Shown: in pieces, positions 16,255 to 24,679 of the stretch
Layout of the letters: each line of letters begins with the position of its first letter
Position numbering within the stretch: position 1 is the stretch's first letter
The notes under the pieces: model-generated
What the model saw: only the letters and a program-made list of their open reading frames with translations
Database searches by the model: none
What the model was told of the DNA's origin: nothing
Assembly (NCBI GenBank): GCA_045605145.1
Contig: JAZUPH010000056.1
Location: 1 to 30,920, forward strand
DNA length: 30,920 nucleotides
Source: CAMNAO01 sp045605145
GTDB taxonomy: Bacteria; Bacillota; Clostridia; Oscillospirales; Oscillospiraceae
Reading direction: 5' to 3'
Position numbers and translations under genes: made by a program

Positions 16255-17286
16255 ATGAATTTTGCTTTCTTTGATACAAAGGCCTATGACCGGGAGTATT
16301 TTGAAAAATACGGAGCAGAGCACGGCGTTAACTTCAGATTTTTTGAGGCCAAGCTGGATGAGGACACCGTAGGCCTTGCCGCCGGCTGTGACGGAGTGTG
16401 CGTGTTCGTCAATGATACGGTCAATGCTGCCGTTGTGGACCGCCTGTATGAGTACGGCGTGCGCCTTATTGCCCTGCGCTGCGCCGGATACAACAACGTG
16501 GATATAAGGCACGCCTACGGGAAGGTGCATGTTGTGCGTGTTCCGGCCTATTCTCCTTACGCCGTGGCAGAGCACGCAATGGCAATGCTGCTCACATCCG
16601 TGCGCAGGATACACAAGGCGTATAACCGCACCAGAGAGTTCAATTTCAGCCTGAACGGCCTTACCGGTTTTGACCTTCACGGCAAGACCGTCGGCGTGGT
16701 GGGCACCGGAAAGATCGGCCGGGTGTTTATAGACATCTGCCGCGGCTTCGGCATGAATGTGATCGCCTACGACAAATTCCCTGCCAAAGACAGCGGTGTT
16801 GAATATGTCGCGCTGGATGAGCTGTTTGCCCGCAGCGATGTCATATCCTTCCACTGCCCTCTGACGGAGGAAACTTACCACATGGTGGATGATGCTGCAG
16901 TTGAGAAGATGAAAAAGGGCGTTGTGCTCATCAATACCTCCCGCGGCGGTCTTATCGACGCGGATGCACTGCTTGAGGGCATCAAATCCCGCAAGGTAGG
17001 CGCCGCCTGCCTGGATGTGTACGAGGAGGAGTCCGATATATTCTTTGAGGATGTCTCCGGACATATTCTTGAGGACGATACCTTGGCCCGGCTTATCTCC
17101 ATGCCCAATGTCCTTGTTACTTCCCATCAGGCTTTCCTAACTGAAGAAGCGCTGGACAACATCGCACAGATCACCGTGGACAATATCCGTGAGTTCTTCC
17201 GCGATGGTATGTGCGGAAATGAACTGTGCTATCGCTGCAAGGATATGGAAAGCTGCATGCGTGCCCGCAAGGAAAAATGTTTTTGA
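16255..17286 (+). CDS. D-isomer specific 2-hydroxyacid dehydrogenase (D-lactate dehydrogenase-like) with cysteine-rich tail
   Basis: A 343-residue NAD-dependent enzyme. NAD binding is shown by VGVVGTGKIG (glycines 150, 152 and 155). Catalytic residues expected for the family are present: arginine 230 in NTSRGG, glutamate in DVYEEE (257-259) and histidine 291 in TSHQAF. RCAGYNNVD near 75-83 and AVAEHAMAML near 103-112 match D-lactate dehydrogenases, which interconvert pyruvate and D-lactate. The gene could serve fermentation or another 2-keto acid. Odd feature: after the point where relatives end (GNEL, about 321-324) there is a tail with cysteines at 325, 328, 334 and 342, plus Cys320 just before, looking like a small metal site. 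The ribosome binding site is AGGGAG. Confidence 0.9.
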   Translation: MNFAFFDTKAYDREYFEKYGAEHGVNFRFFEAKLDEDTVGLAAGCDGVCVFVNDTVNAAVVDRLYEYGVRLIALRCAGYNNVDIRHAYGKVHVVRVPAYSPYAVAEHAMAMLLTSVRRIHKAYNRTREFNFSLNGLTGFDLHGKTVGVVGTGKIGRVFIDICRGFGMNVIAYDKFPAKDSGVEYVALDELFARSDVISFHCPLTEETYHMVDDAAVEKMKKGVVLINTSRGGLIDADALLEGIKSRKVGAACLDVYEEESDIFFEDVSGHILEDDTLARLISMPNVLVTSHQAFLTEEALDNIAQITVDNIREFFRDGMCGNELCYRCKDMESCMRARKEKCF

Positions 17287-17300
17287 TGTAACTAATGTAC

Positions 17301-17329
17301 TTTACGGAAGCGGCAAAAACTGTTATAAT
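17301..17329 (+). promoter_or_regulatory. Sigma-A promoter for the ceramidase-like gene
   Basis: TTTACG (17301-17306), a 17-base spacer and a consensus TATAAT (17324-17329) preceded by TGT, an extended -10. The ATG is about 30 bases further on with AAGGAG in between. Confidence 0.75.
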
Positions 17330-17361
17330 TCACGCATCAAATTTGTGAAGGAGATATTGTT

Positions 17362-18645
17362 ATGTCCGATCCCAAAACCTTGCTGAAAGTCGGCGCAGGT
17401 TCTGCCCCGATCAAATACCCCGACGAGATGTTCCCCACCGGCGGCATGGAGAACTATACCGGAGTCCATGACGATCCGTATATCCATGTGGTTCTCATTG
17501 AGCATGACGGTGTGCGCTACGGCATCGTAAATGCCGAAATGGTCACCATTCCCGATGCAGACGGCATGAAGGCTCTTGCAGCCAAAGAGCTTGATGTTGA
17601 CCCTGCCAATGTCATCGTTGCCAACTCCCATGTTCTTACCGCGCCCCATAACTTCCGCCGCGGCAAAACCGAGGAAGAGAAGAAGATCGAAGCTCTGATG
17701 GACAAGGCCCATGATGAGGCTTTTGCCGCTGCGCTGGCAGCCGCCAAGGCTACCCTCCGTCCCGCAAAGTTTGGTTATGCCAACGGCTACACCACCTTCA
17801 ACGTCAACCGTGTTGTTGAATCTGATGAGGGTTGGATCCAGGGCACCTGTGATGAGGGCGATACAGATCCCTCCATGCCTGTTTTTCGTTTCGACGATCT
17901 GGAGGGCAATACCATTGCCATTATGTACATCGTCAACTGCGCCGCCGGTATGCTTGAGCATACTCACAGCGATGACGGTGGCCGTCTCGTCTCTGCTGAT
18001 ATCGCCGGCGCCTCTGCCGCTTTCGTCCGTCAGGAGTTCCCCGGCTGTGTTGCCATGTACTTTGCCGGTGCAACAGGTGACCAGTGGCAGGCAATGCGCG
18101 GCATGTTTGGTTATATGGGCCGCCACGGTGCGTATAAAGAGGTGGATCTGGGCGATAAGGGCTGGCTCCTGCTTGAGCTTATGGGTCTTCGCCTTGGTCA
18201 GCAGATCGTCCGCGCCGCTGACAGCATCGAGTGTAAGGACGTTGAGAAGATTTCTCTTACCAAGAAGAGCATTGCCCTTCCCGGCCGTGTCATGTTCCGC
18301 GGCGGCCCCGGCGGCGTACAGCAGAAGCCGCCTCAGGTCCGCGGTGATGATGTGAATATAGTCGTGTCTGTAATGACCTTTGACGATGTTGCATGGATCG
18401 GCACCACGCCCGAGATCATGGTCAGCACTATCCGTCATATTAAGGAGAACTCACCCTTTGCCCAGACCGCATTCTCCGGCTGGACCAACTGCGGCAGCGA
18501 CTCCACCGGTACATACATGGCTGAAGAGATCATGTATGAGCGCGAGGCTTACCAGTCCTCCAAGTCTGCATTCTTCCGCGGCGCTGCGGAGATCATGCGC
18601 GATAAGGTCGTCGAGTTCGTAAAGGAAGTCAAGGCTGAGCTGTAA
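17362..18645 (+). CDS. Neutral/alkaline ceramidase-like protein without signal peptide
   Basis: A 427-residue protein resembling the N-terminal domain of neutral ceramidases: it opens with a LLKVGAGSAPI strand, has VIVANSHVLTAPH near 84-96 where the family has a THTHSGP-type metal loop, FNVNR near 146-150, a DPSMPVFRFDDLEGN stretch near 169-183, SADIAG near 211-216 and FAGATGDQ near 234-241. True neutral ceramidases are secreted zinc amidases that cleave ceramide; this protein has no signal peptide and part of the metal loop is altered (one histidine of the THTH pattern is missing). It is better described as a cytoplasmic hydrolase-like protein of unknown substrate. It is a single-gene unit with its own promoter and a strong terminator, and its codon use suggests good expression. 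Confidence 0.7.
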   Translation: MSDPKTLLKVGAGSAPIKYPDEMFPTGGMENYTGVHDDPYIHVVLIEHDGVRYGIVNAEMVTIPDADGMKALAAKELDVDPANVIVANSHVLTAPHNFRRGKTEEEKKIEALMDKAHDEAFAAALAAAKATLRPAKFGYANGYTTFNVNRVVESDEGWIQGTCDEGDTDPSMPVFRFDDLEGNTIAIMYIVNCAAGMLEHTHSDDGGRLVSADIAGASAAFVRQEFPGCVAMYFAGATGDQWQAMRGMFGYMGRHGAYKEVDLGDKGWLLLELMGLRLGQQIVRAADSIECKDVEKISLTKKSIALPGRVMFRGGPGGVQQKPPQVRGDDVNIVVSVMTFDDVAWIGTTPEIMVSTIRHIKENSPFAQTAFSGWTNCGSDSTGTYMAEEIMYEREAYQSSKSAFFRGAAEIMRDKVVEFVKEVKAEL

Positions 18646-18655
18646 TCGAATTGCA

Positions 18656-18689
18656 ATACCGCACGGGATAAAACCCGTGCGGTATTTTT
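18656..18689 (+). terminator. Strong terminator after the ceramidase-like gene
   Basis: A perfect 12-bp stem (ATACCGCACGGG at 18656-18667 with its complement at 18674-18685) over a 6-base loop, then TTTT. It lies 11 bases after the stop. Confidence 0.92.
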
Positions 18690-18744
18690 GCGCCCGAAAT
18701 CCGCGTAAATGTCAGGGTTTTTTTGTGCCAAAATATGCCGCCGG

Positions 18745-18773
18745 TTGACATTATCATGCCCCTCTGGTAAAAT
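18745..18773 (+). promoter_or_regulatory. Sigma-A promoter for the permuted binding-protein gene
   Basis: A perfect TTGACA (18745-18750), a 17-base spacer and TAAAAT (18768-18773). Transcription should start near 18780, about 70 bases before the ATG at 18850. Confidence 0.82.
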
Positions 18774-18849
18774 TAAGGGACAGTTTTGCTGCCTGCGGGC
18801 GGAAAATGACCGATGAAAACTTGTCTGACAGTTTTTCAAGGAGAAGCAA

Positions 18850-21396
18850 ATGCAGACTAAAAGAATCGCGGCGCTGATGCTGGCGCTTATGATGCTTATA
18901 TCGCTCACCGCCTGCGGCGAGAAGCCCAATGCTGCGGATGATTATGTGAATGTTCCAGTGGCTGATACCACGACGCCTGTCGTTGATGAGCAGACTCAGA
19001 CCGAGGTAGGGCAGGAGCCTGCTGAGGAGGAGCCGGTTGTAAATCTTCGCGCAAACGGCGGTTCTTATCTTGAATATCAGGTCATCGTACCCGGCGAGGG
19101 CGTGGGTGACCACCCCTCTTTCCAGGCACTCACCGCCGCGCAGGAGGCATTGGCCTCCATCGGCATAACCCTGACCATCGTTGACCCGCAGGACTCGTCC
19201 GAACTTCAGGCGGCACTTGCCTCTGGCGGCTATGACCTGTGGGCAGCAGCGTGGCCCACCGATGTTGACCCCGACCTTTATCCCGTCTATCACAGCGAAA
19301 GTGTTCCGGGTGAGGGTGGAACGGGCAGCAACTATTTCAATATTACCGATTCTGTCCTTGATGAGAAGATCCTCCTCGCCCGCGGTAGTGACGATCAGGC
19401 GCAGCGCCGCAGACTTTATCTGGACTGCCTGGATATTATTATGGGCTGGGCGGTGGAGATACCCAATTACCGTCGCCTGAGCGGTGTTATCTTCAACAGC
19501 AATACCGTGCGCCAAGGCACGGTTACACCGGATATGACCCTTTACTGGGGTTGGGAGCGGGAAGTGGAGAAGCTGGAAATGGCCGACTCCGCGGCCGAAC
19601 TGGTGGTTGCCACCGGCAACTTTACCGGACAGTATAACCCCTGGTACGCCGCCACCGCTGCCGACCTTCAGGCGGTGGAGCTTACCCAACTTTTTACTCT
19701 GACCACCGACCGACAGGGTGCAGTGGTGTTTGACGCCATCGAAGGCGAGACGCGCAGTTATAACGGCACCGACTATCTGTATACCGGGCCTGCTGATATT
19801 TCGGTGGAGTATGATGCGTCGAGCGACACCACCACCTATACCATCACCCTGCGTGAGGATATCACCTTTGCCGACGGCAGCACCGCCACAGCAGATGACC
19901 TTATCTTCAGCTACTATGTCCTGTCGGATCCCGGTTACACCGGGCCTTACAGCCTGGCCGGATATAACATCCTGGGCTTTGACGATTACCGTACCCAGTC
20001 CACGCCGGAGATGTACAGCAAGTACTCCGCTCTCTTTGATACCATCTACGAAGCCGGGCGTGACGCGGTTTACACAGATGACACTGCAAATGCCGCCGCC
20101 GCACTGTGGCAGGCGCAGGAGGATGTGTGGATCGACAGCATCCGCCGTATCGTTGACTATGTCTACAGCGGCTATCTGAACTTTGCCTCCGATGTGCGCT
20201 ATGGCGGCGGATTCACCGCCGAGAATATCAGTGCCAGTGAGGGACTGAAGGTTGCCTACGCCATGGTTCTTTGGGGCTACGGCACATGGGACAGCAGCGG
20301 CTGCCTCACCACCGCCAGCGGCAGGGTGTTTGACTGCAAAAACGGAGATTGCCCCACCGCTGCCGACTTCTACAGCGAGACATATTTGGCCTACAACGGT
20401 GATATTGCGGCCTATGCCGCCGTTGAGGATGCCTACGGCACCGATCTTCTGACCCTTGTAAAGCGCAGCTTTGTCAGCACGATGGCTGCTGCAGATCCCG
20501 AATCGGACGGCGGTGTGCCCTATATCAGCGGCATTACCCGCGTTGACGACTACACCGTTCAGGTGGTGACACAGGGGTATTCCGCCTCTGCTATTTATGC
20601 TATCTGCGATGTACCCATTGCGCCCATGCACTATTATTCCGCTGTGGCGGATGACTACGACTATGAGGGAAGCCACTTTGGTGTGATCTATGGCGATCTG
20701 CTGTCCACCTTTGATTCAGATGCCCTCGCCGCTCCGATGGGTGCAGGAGCCTACAGCTTTGCCGGGTTTGAGGACGGTGTCATGATCCTTGCAGCCAACG
20801 AGGCTTATTTCCGCGGCGCGCCGCTTATCGGCACACTGTGGCTCCGTGAGACTTCTTCGGCTGATGTTGCATCCGATGTTGCCCACGGCATTGCCGATTG
20901 CGGCGAGATCGCCGGAAGCCGCTATGCCTTTGAGGAGATCGCCGGTTATAACGGCAGCGGTGAACTGAGCGGCAACGCCATTACCACCTATCTCATCGGG
21001 CACTATGCTTACGGCTATATCGGCCTTAATGCGGATACCGTTTGCGTCAATGGGGAGCCGGACAGTGATGCCTCCCGCGCGCTGCGCCGCGCCATTGCCA
21101 CCGTGATCGCCCTTTACAGGGATGCGGCCAATGCAGAATATTACGGTGATGCGGCAATTACCGCTCAGTATCCGCTGGCGGGCTCGTCCTGGGCTTCACC
21201 CCAGCCTTATGAGCCGGGATATACCCAGGCATACAGCACCGACCTGAGCGGCAACCCCATCTATACCGATGATATGACTTTTGAGGAGCGTGAGGCTGCC
21301 GCGCTGCAGGCCGCGTTGGAATTCCTTGAGGCTGCCGGCTTTGTCATCGAAGGCGGTGTGGCGGTCGCCGGTCCCGCAGCTCCCGTCGCGGAATGA
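18850..21396 (+). CDS. Peptide/nickel-type ABC transporter substrate-binding lipoprotein, apparently circularly permuted
   Basis: An 848-residue SBP_bac_5-class protein. A lipoprotein signal peptide ends in LTAC with the lipidated Cys22, followed by an acidic linker (about 23-65). Residues 66-243 then read as the segment that normally ends these proteins: YQVIVPGEGVGDHPSF, YDLWAAAWPTDVDPD, VYHSE, GTGSNYFNITD, IIMGWAVEIPNYRR and LYWGW. Only after this comes the usual mature N-terminus (VATGNFTGQYNPWYAATAADLQ, about 252-273), TLREDITFADGSTATADDLIFSY-type signature around 333-355 and the rest of the fold. The protein stops at AALEFLEAAGFVIEGG plus a short tail, exactly where the missing segment would start. 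This order suggests a circular permutation. It should be anchored outside the cell and deliver a ligand, probably peptides, to OppB-OppC. It has its own promoter and terminator, and AAGGAG before the ATG. Confidence 0.85.
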   Translation: MQTKRIAALMLALMMLISLTACGEKPNAADDYVNVPVADTTTPVVDEQTQTEVGQEPAEEEPVVNLRANGGSYLEYQVIVPGEGVGDHPSFQALTAAQEALASIGITLTIVDPQDSSELQAALASGGYDLWAAAWPTDVDPDLYPVYHSESVPGEGGTGSNYFNITDSVLDEKILLARGSDDQAQRRRLYLDCLDIIMGWAVEIPNYRRLSGVIFNSNTVRQGTVTPDMTLYWGWEREVEKLEMADSAAELVVATGNFTGQYNPWYAATAADLQAVELTQLFTLTTDRQGAVVFDAIEGETRSYNGTDYLYTGPADISVEYDASSDTTTYTITLREDITFADGSTATADDLIFSYYVLSDPGYTGPYSLAGYNILGFDDYRTQSTPEMYSKYSALFDTIYEAGRDAVYTDDTANAAAALWQAQEDVWIDSIRRIVDYVYSGYLNFASDVRYGGGFTAENISASEGLKVAYAMVLWGYGTWDSSGCLTTASGRVFDCKNGDCPTAADFYSETYLAYNGDIAAYAAVEDAYGTDLLTLVKRSFVSTMAAADPESDGGVPYISGITRVDDYTVQVVTQGYSASAIYAICDVPIAPMHYYSAVADDYDYEGSHFGVIYGDLLSTFDSDALAAPMGAGAYSFAGFEDGVMILAANEAYFRGAPLIGTLWLRETSSADVASDVAHGIADCGEIAGSRYAFEEIAGYNGSGELSGNAITTYLIGHYAYGYIGLNADTVCVNGEPDSDASRALRRAIATVIALYRDAANAEYYGDAAITAQYPLAGSSWASPQPYEPGYTQAYSTDLSGNPIYTDDMTFEEREAAALQAALEFLEAAGFVIEGGVAVAGPAAPVAE

Positions 21397-21447
21397 ACAG
21401 TGACTGCCTGGCCACAATTATTATATAGTCAGTTTTGTTTCTGATAT

Positions 21448-21482
21448 ACGGAGCCGGCATAAAGCCGGCTCCGTGGTTTTTG
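21448..21482 (+). terminator. Terminator after the permuted binding-protein gene
   Basis: A perfect 11-bp stem (ACGGAGCCGGC at 21448-21458 with its complement at 21464-21474) over ATAAA, followed by GGTTTTTGT. Confidence 0.9.
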
Positions 21483-21712
21483 TCAGTTCCCCGGGCGGAT
21501 GGGGAAATATATTCACCGAGAAACGATGATTTGTATATTTGTGCATATTCATGCGGACTGATGCATAAATATGCAACGCTTGTTGTCGGTTCGACAGTAT
21601 GCATGATATCGTGTTTGGATAAAAACAGGCAGAATTAGTGCCGATTGCATATTGATTAACCGCAAAAAAATTGTGCATATTCAACAAATCTGTTAAAAAT
21701 ATTAAGAAGCTA
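21483..21712. other. AT-rich intergenic region with operator-like repeats upstream of the second binding protein
   Basis: No gene is supported here. The region has a 13-base direct repeat TTGTGCATATTCA (21539-21551 and 21671-21683), an inverted repeat TGCATA-AA-TATGCA (21562-21575) and a second inverted repeat TGTCG-GTT-CGACA (21584-21596). GCAT-containing words recur throughout. On the minus strand 21590-21596 reads TGTCGAA, the core of a Spo0A box. Together with the promoter just downstream this looks like a regulator-binding region; which protein binds is unknown. Confidence 0.5.
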
Positions 21713-21742
21713 TTTACAAGTTCGGGGTGTAAATGCTATAAT
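21713..21742 (+). promoter_or_regulatory. Sigma-A promoter for the second binding-protein gene, with extended -10
   Basis: TTTACA (21713-21718), an 18-base spacer and a consensus TATAAT (21737-21742) preceded by TGC. Transcription should start near 21749, giving a leader of about 150 bases. Confidence 0.8.
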
Positions 21743-21748
21743 CTTCAC

Positions 21749-21898
21749 ATCGTTTTTTAAGGGTAGGGGAATTGCGCCCGTTGGGGCGGTTACATACACT
21801 CCGGAGCTCTTGAAATGTGAACAAATGTGACATATTTATATGTCTATGCTTCAGGTCCTCAGACCTGTTAACATAGGAAAATTTATGGAGGTGTTCAA
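21749..21898 (+). promoter_or_regulatory. Structured 5' leader of the second binding-protein mRNA
   Basis: Three small hairpins can be drawn: CGCCC/GGGCG (21775-21788), GACATA/TATGTC (21829-21844) and CAGGTC-CTCA-GACCTG (21852-21867). The last ends 20 bases before the GGAGGTG ribosome binding site. A direct repeat AAATGTGA lies just upstream of the middle hairpin. No known riboswitch class was recognised; the hairpins may simply stabilise an abundant mRNA. Confidence 0.4.
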
Positions 21899-24505
21899 AT
21901 GAAGAAACTACTCGCTATGTTGCTGGCAGTAGTTCTGGTCGTTTGCATGTTCGCAGGCTGTGCCGGAAACAACGATCCTGTTGTTGAAGACACTACCGGC
22001 GCAACTGACGGTGAAACCACCACCACTCAGGGTGGCACCACTAACGAGCAGACCACTACCGGTGACACTACCATCGCTGCCGATGTAGTCGTTGAGGAAC
22101 CCACTTATACCTACCTCGACTCCGTCAGCACCATGGCCACCAACTGGAACCCGCACACTTATCAGACCTCTGATGATGCTTATCCTGCTGACTTCCTGAG
22201 AGTCGGTCTGTATAGCTTCATCTTCAATGATGAGCTGCATCCCGTTGAGGGCAAGGATCCCTACACCGGTTACGTTATCGTACCCGAGATGGCCGCCAGC
22301 GAGCCCGTTGACGTGACTGAGCAGGTTAAGGCTGAGCATCCTGAGTTCAACATTCCTGAGTCCGCCACTTCCGGCTATGCTTACACCATCGACCTGAACC
22401 CCAACGCTGTTTGGGAGGATGGTACCCCCATCAATGCTGATACCTATGTTTACTCCATGCAGAGACTGCTGGACGTCAACCTGCTGAACTACCGTGCATC
22501 TGACTATTATGCCGGTGACTTCTGCATCGCTGGCGCTGAAGGCTTCGCCAACTCCGGCCTCGTTTCCAAGCTGGACAACGGTATCTACAGCAACTACAAT
22601 GTTGAAGACCTGACCAAGGGCGAAGACGGTGTTTACTACACTCCCGATGGCGGCATGGTTTACATCGCCATTGACTACGCTCTGGATTGGTGCGGCGGCA
22701 ACACCCTGAAGGACTATGTTGACGCTTACGGCACTGCTTACTTCGATGTCACCAACTGGGATGCCCTGGTTGCGCTGATGGACGAAGACGGTCTGATCCC
22801 CCTGACCGATGAGAACCTGGCTCTCTTCACTCCCGTTACCTGCGGCAACCCTGCCTGGGGCGAGACTGAGGCTGACCTGTTCAACTACTACATCTTTGAC
22901 CAGGCTTATGCCGAGGTCGACTACAGCACCGTCGGTCTGTACAAGACCGGTGAGTATCAGATCACCCTGGTTCTGGGCAAGTCCCTGAGCGGCTTCTATC
23001 TGCTCTACAACCTGTCCGGCAACTGGATCGTTTACGAAGACCTGTATGAGTCCTGCCTGAAGGAAGAGAACGGCGTTTGGTCCAGCACCTACAACACCAG
23101 CGTCGAGACCACCCTCAGCTACGGCCCCTACAAGATGACCGAGTACCAGACCGACAAGCACATGCGTTTCGAGAAGAACGAGACTTGGTACGGCTGGACC
23201 GACGGCCAGCATGTCTATGTTGACCCCGTTGACGGCGAGACCTATGACATGTATCAGACCACCGCTATCGACTGCCAGGTAGTATCTGAGGCTGCTACCA
23301 GAAAGCAGATGTTCCTCTCCGGCCAGCTGATGGGCTACGGCCTGCAGTCTGATGACTTCGCAACCTATCGTAACAGCGATTACGTCTACTTCACTCCCGG
23401 TGGAACCATCTTCTTCCTCATCCTCAATGGCTACAAAGAGGCTATTGAAGGCCGTGAGGCTGCTGCTGACTTCGATCAGACTACCACCGACCTCGAGTCC
23501 ATGCTGCTTCTGAGCTTCCGCCAGGCTGTTGCTGTCACCTATGATAAGGAGCTGTTCGCCAGCACCGTCAGCCCGGCCCGTTCCGGCGGCTACGGCATCA
23601 TCGGCTCTGCTTATGTGTACGATCCGGATTCCGGCTCTCTGTACCGTGACACCGATCAGGCCAAGCAGGCTCTGTGCGACTTCTATAGTGTTGACGTTGC
23701 TGCTTTCGGCGGCGACCTGGATGCTGCTGTTGACTCCATCACCGGTTACGATCCCGAGACCGCTAAGGAGCTGTTCATTCAGGCCTTTGCTGAGGCTCTC
23801 GCTGCCGGTTATGTTACCGACAACGACGGCGACGGCATCTGCGACCAGACTGTCACCATCGAGTACTCCCTGTCCTCCGACTCTGACTTCATGACCACCA
23901 CCATTGACTACCTCAATGAGAAGATGAACGAAGTCACCGCCGGCACTCCTTACGAGGGCAAGATCCTGTTCAAGAAGTCTGCTCCTTACGGCAACGACTG
24001 GTCCACCAAGCTGAAGTCCGGCCTGGCTGACACCTGTCTGGCTGGCTGGAGTGGTTCTCTCCTGAACCCCTACTCCCTGTCCGACCTGTACGTCAACCCC
24101 AGCTATCAGTATGATGCTGAGTGGTTCGATGCTTCCACCGTCGACATGACTCTCACCATTGATGGTGTTGAGATCACCATGAACCTGAGACAGTGGTCCG
24201 ATGCTCTTAACGGCGCTACCGTCACCGTTGATGGCGTTGACTACAACTTCGGCGATGGTCATGCTGATGTCGATGTCCGTCTGTCCATCCTGGCCGGCAT
24301 CGAGACTCACGTTCTCATGACCTACAACTACATCCCCATGCTTCAGGACGCCAGCGCAGCTCTGCTGAGCCAGCAGGTCTTCTATGTTGTGGATGATTAC
24401 AATCCCGTTATGGGCCGCGGCGGCATCGCCTACATGAAATATAACTACAGTGACGCTGAGTGGGCTGACTATGTTGCCTCCTGCGGCGGCACCCTGCAGT
24501 ATTAA
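21899..24505 (+). CDS. Peptide/nickel-type ABC transporter substrate-binding lipoprotein (OppA-like)
   Basis: An 868-residue SBP_bac_5-class protein in the normal order. The signal peptide ends in the lipobox FAGC with lipidated Cys21, followed by a threonine- and glycine-rich linker to about residue 60. The mature domain has MATNWNPHTYQTSDD near the start, then YTIDLNPNAVWEDGTPINADTYVYSMQRLL (written here as landmarks only: WEDGTPINADTYVYS), the classic family signature. The middle has SYGPYKMTEYQ, and the C-terminal lobe runs to YVASCGGTLQY. It is longer than the usual 500-600 residues, partly through an inserted stretch around 190-330. Codon use (many GCT, GAC, CTG, CGT) and a strong promoter suggest high expression. 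It is expected on the cell surface, feeding the downstream permease with peptides. Confidence 0.92.
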   Translation: MKKLLAMLLAVVLVVCMFAGCAGNNDPVVEDTTGATDGETTTTQGGTTNEQTTTGDTTIAADVVVEEPTYTYLDSVSTMATNWNPHTYQTSDDAYPADFLRVGLYSFIFNDELHPVEGKDPYTGYVIVPEMAASEPVDVTEQVKAEHPEFNIPESATSGYAYTIDLNPNAVWEDGTPINADTYVYSMQRLLDVNLLNYRASDYYAGDFCIAGAEGFANSGLVSKLDNGIYSNYNVEDLTKGEDGVYYTPDGGMVYIAIDYALDWCGGNTLKDYVDAYGTAYFDVTNWDALVALMDEDGLIPLTDENLALFTPVTCGNPAWGETEADLFNYYIFDQAYAEVDYSTVGLYKTGEYQITLVLGKSLSGFYLLYNLSGNWIVYEDLYESCLKEENGVWSSTYNTSVETTLSYGPYKMTEYQTDKHMRFEKNETWYGWTDGQHVYVDPVDGETYDMYQTTAIDCQVVSEAATRKQMFLSGQLMGYGLQSDDFATYRNSDYVYFTPGGTIFFLILNGYKEAIEGREAAADFDQTTTDLESMLLLSFRQAVAVTYDKELFASTVSPARSGGYGIIGSAYVYDPDSGSLYRDTDQAKQALCDFYSVDVAAFGGDLDAAVDSITGYDPETAKELFIQAFAEALAAGYVTDNDGDGICDQTVTIEYSLSSDSDFMTTTIDYLNEKMNEVTAGTPYEGKILFKKSAPYGNDWSTKLKSGLADTCLAGWSGSLLNPYSLSDLYVNPSYQYDAEWFDASTVDMTLTIDGVEITMNLRQWSDALNGATVTVDGVDYNFGDGHADVDVRLSILAGIETHVLMTYNYIPMLQDASAALLSQQVFYVVDDYNPVMGRGGIAYMKYNYSDAEWADYVASCGGTLQY

Positions 24506-24556
24506 TTCTGCGGTCACCGAAATGTGAATAAGCGGCTCTGCCGCTTCCTAACGGCG

Positions 24557-24591
24557 CTGCGCCCGGTTTTCCGGGCGCAGTTGCTTTTTTT
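24557..24591 (+). terminator. Strong terminator between the second binding protein and oppB
   Basis: A perfect 10-bp GC-rich stem (CTGCGCCCGG at 24557-24566 with its complement at 24571-24580) over TTTT, followed by TTGCTTTTTTT. It should stop most transcripts of the binding-protein gene before oppB. Confidence 0.93.
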
Positions 24592-24679
24592 GCTCGCTTA
24601 TTCCGAGATATGCAGCTTTTTCGCGGCATTTTTGCACATTGTGTGTCAGTCTGGGCTCAATTTCCCCTCTGTTAAATTT

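Noticed and set aside
18754..20676. A 640-codon open frame antisense to the permuted binding-protein gene
   Set aside because: Its protein is valine/glycine/isoleucine-rich without motifs, as expected from the complement of a GC-rich gene, and it runs over the promoter of the sense gene.
21908..24517. An 869-codon open frame antisense to the second binding-protein gene
   Set aside because: It mirrors the codon bias of the real gene, has no recognisable motif, and the sense frame has a signal peptide, ribosome binding site, promoter and family signature.
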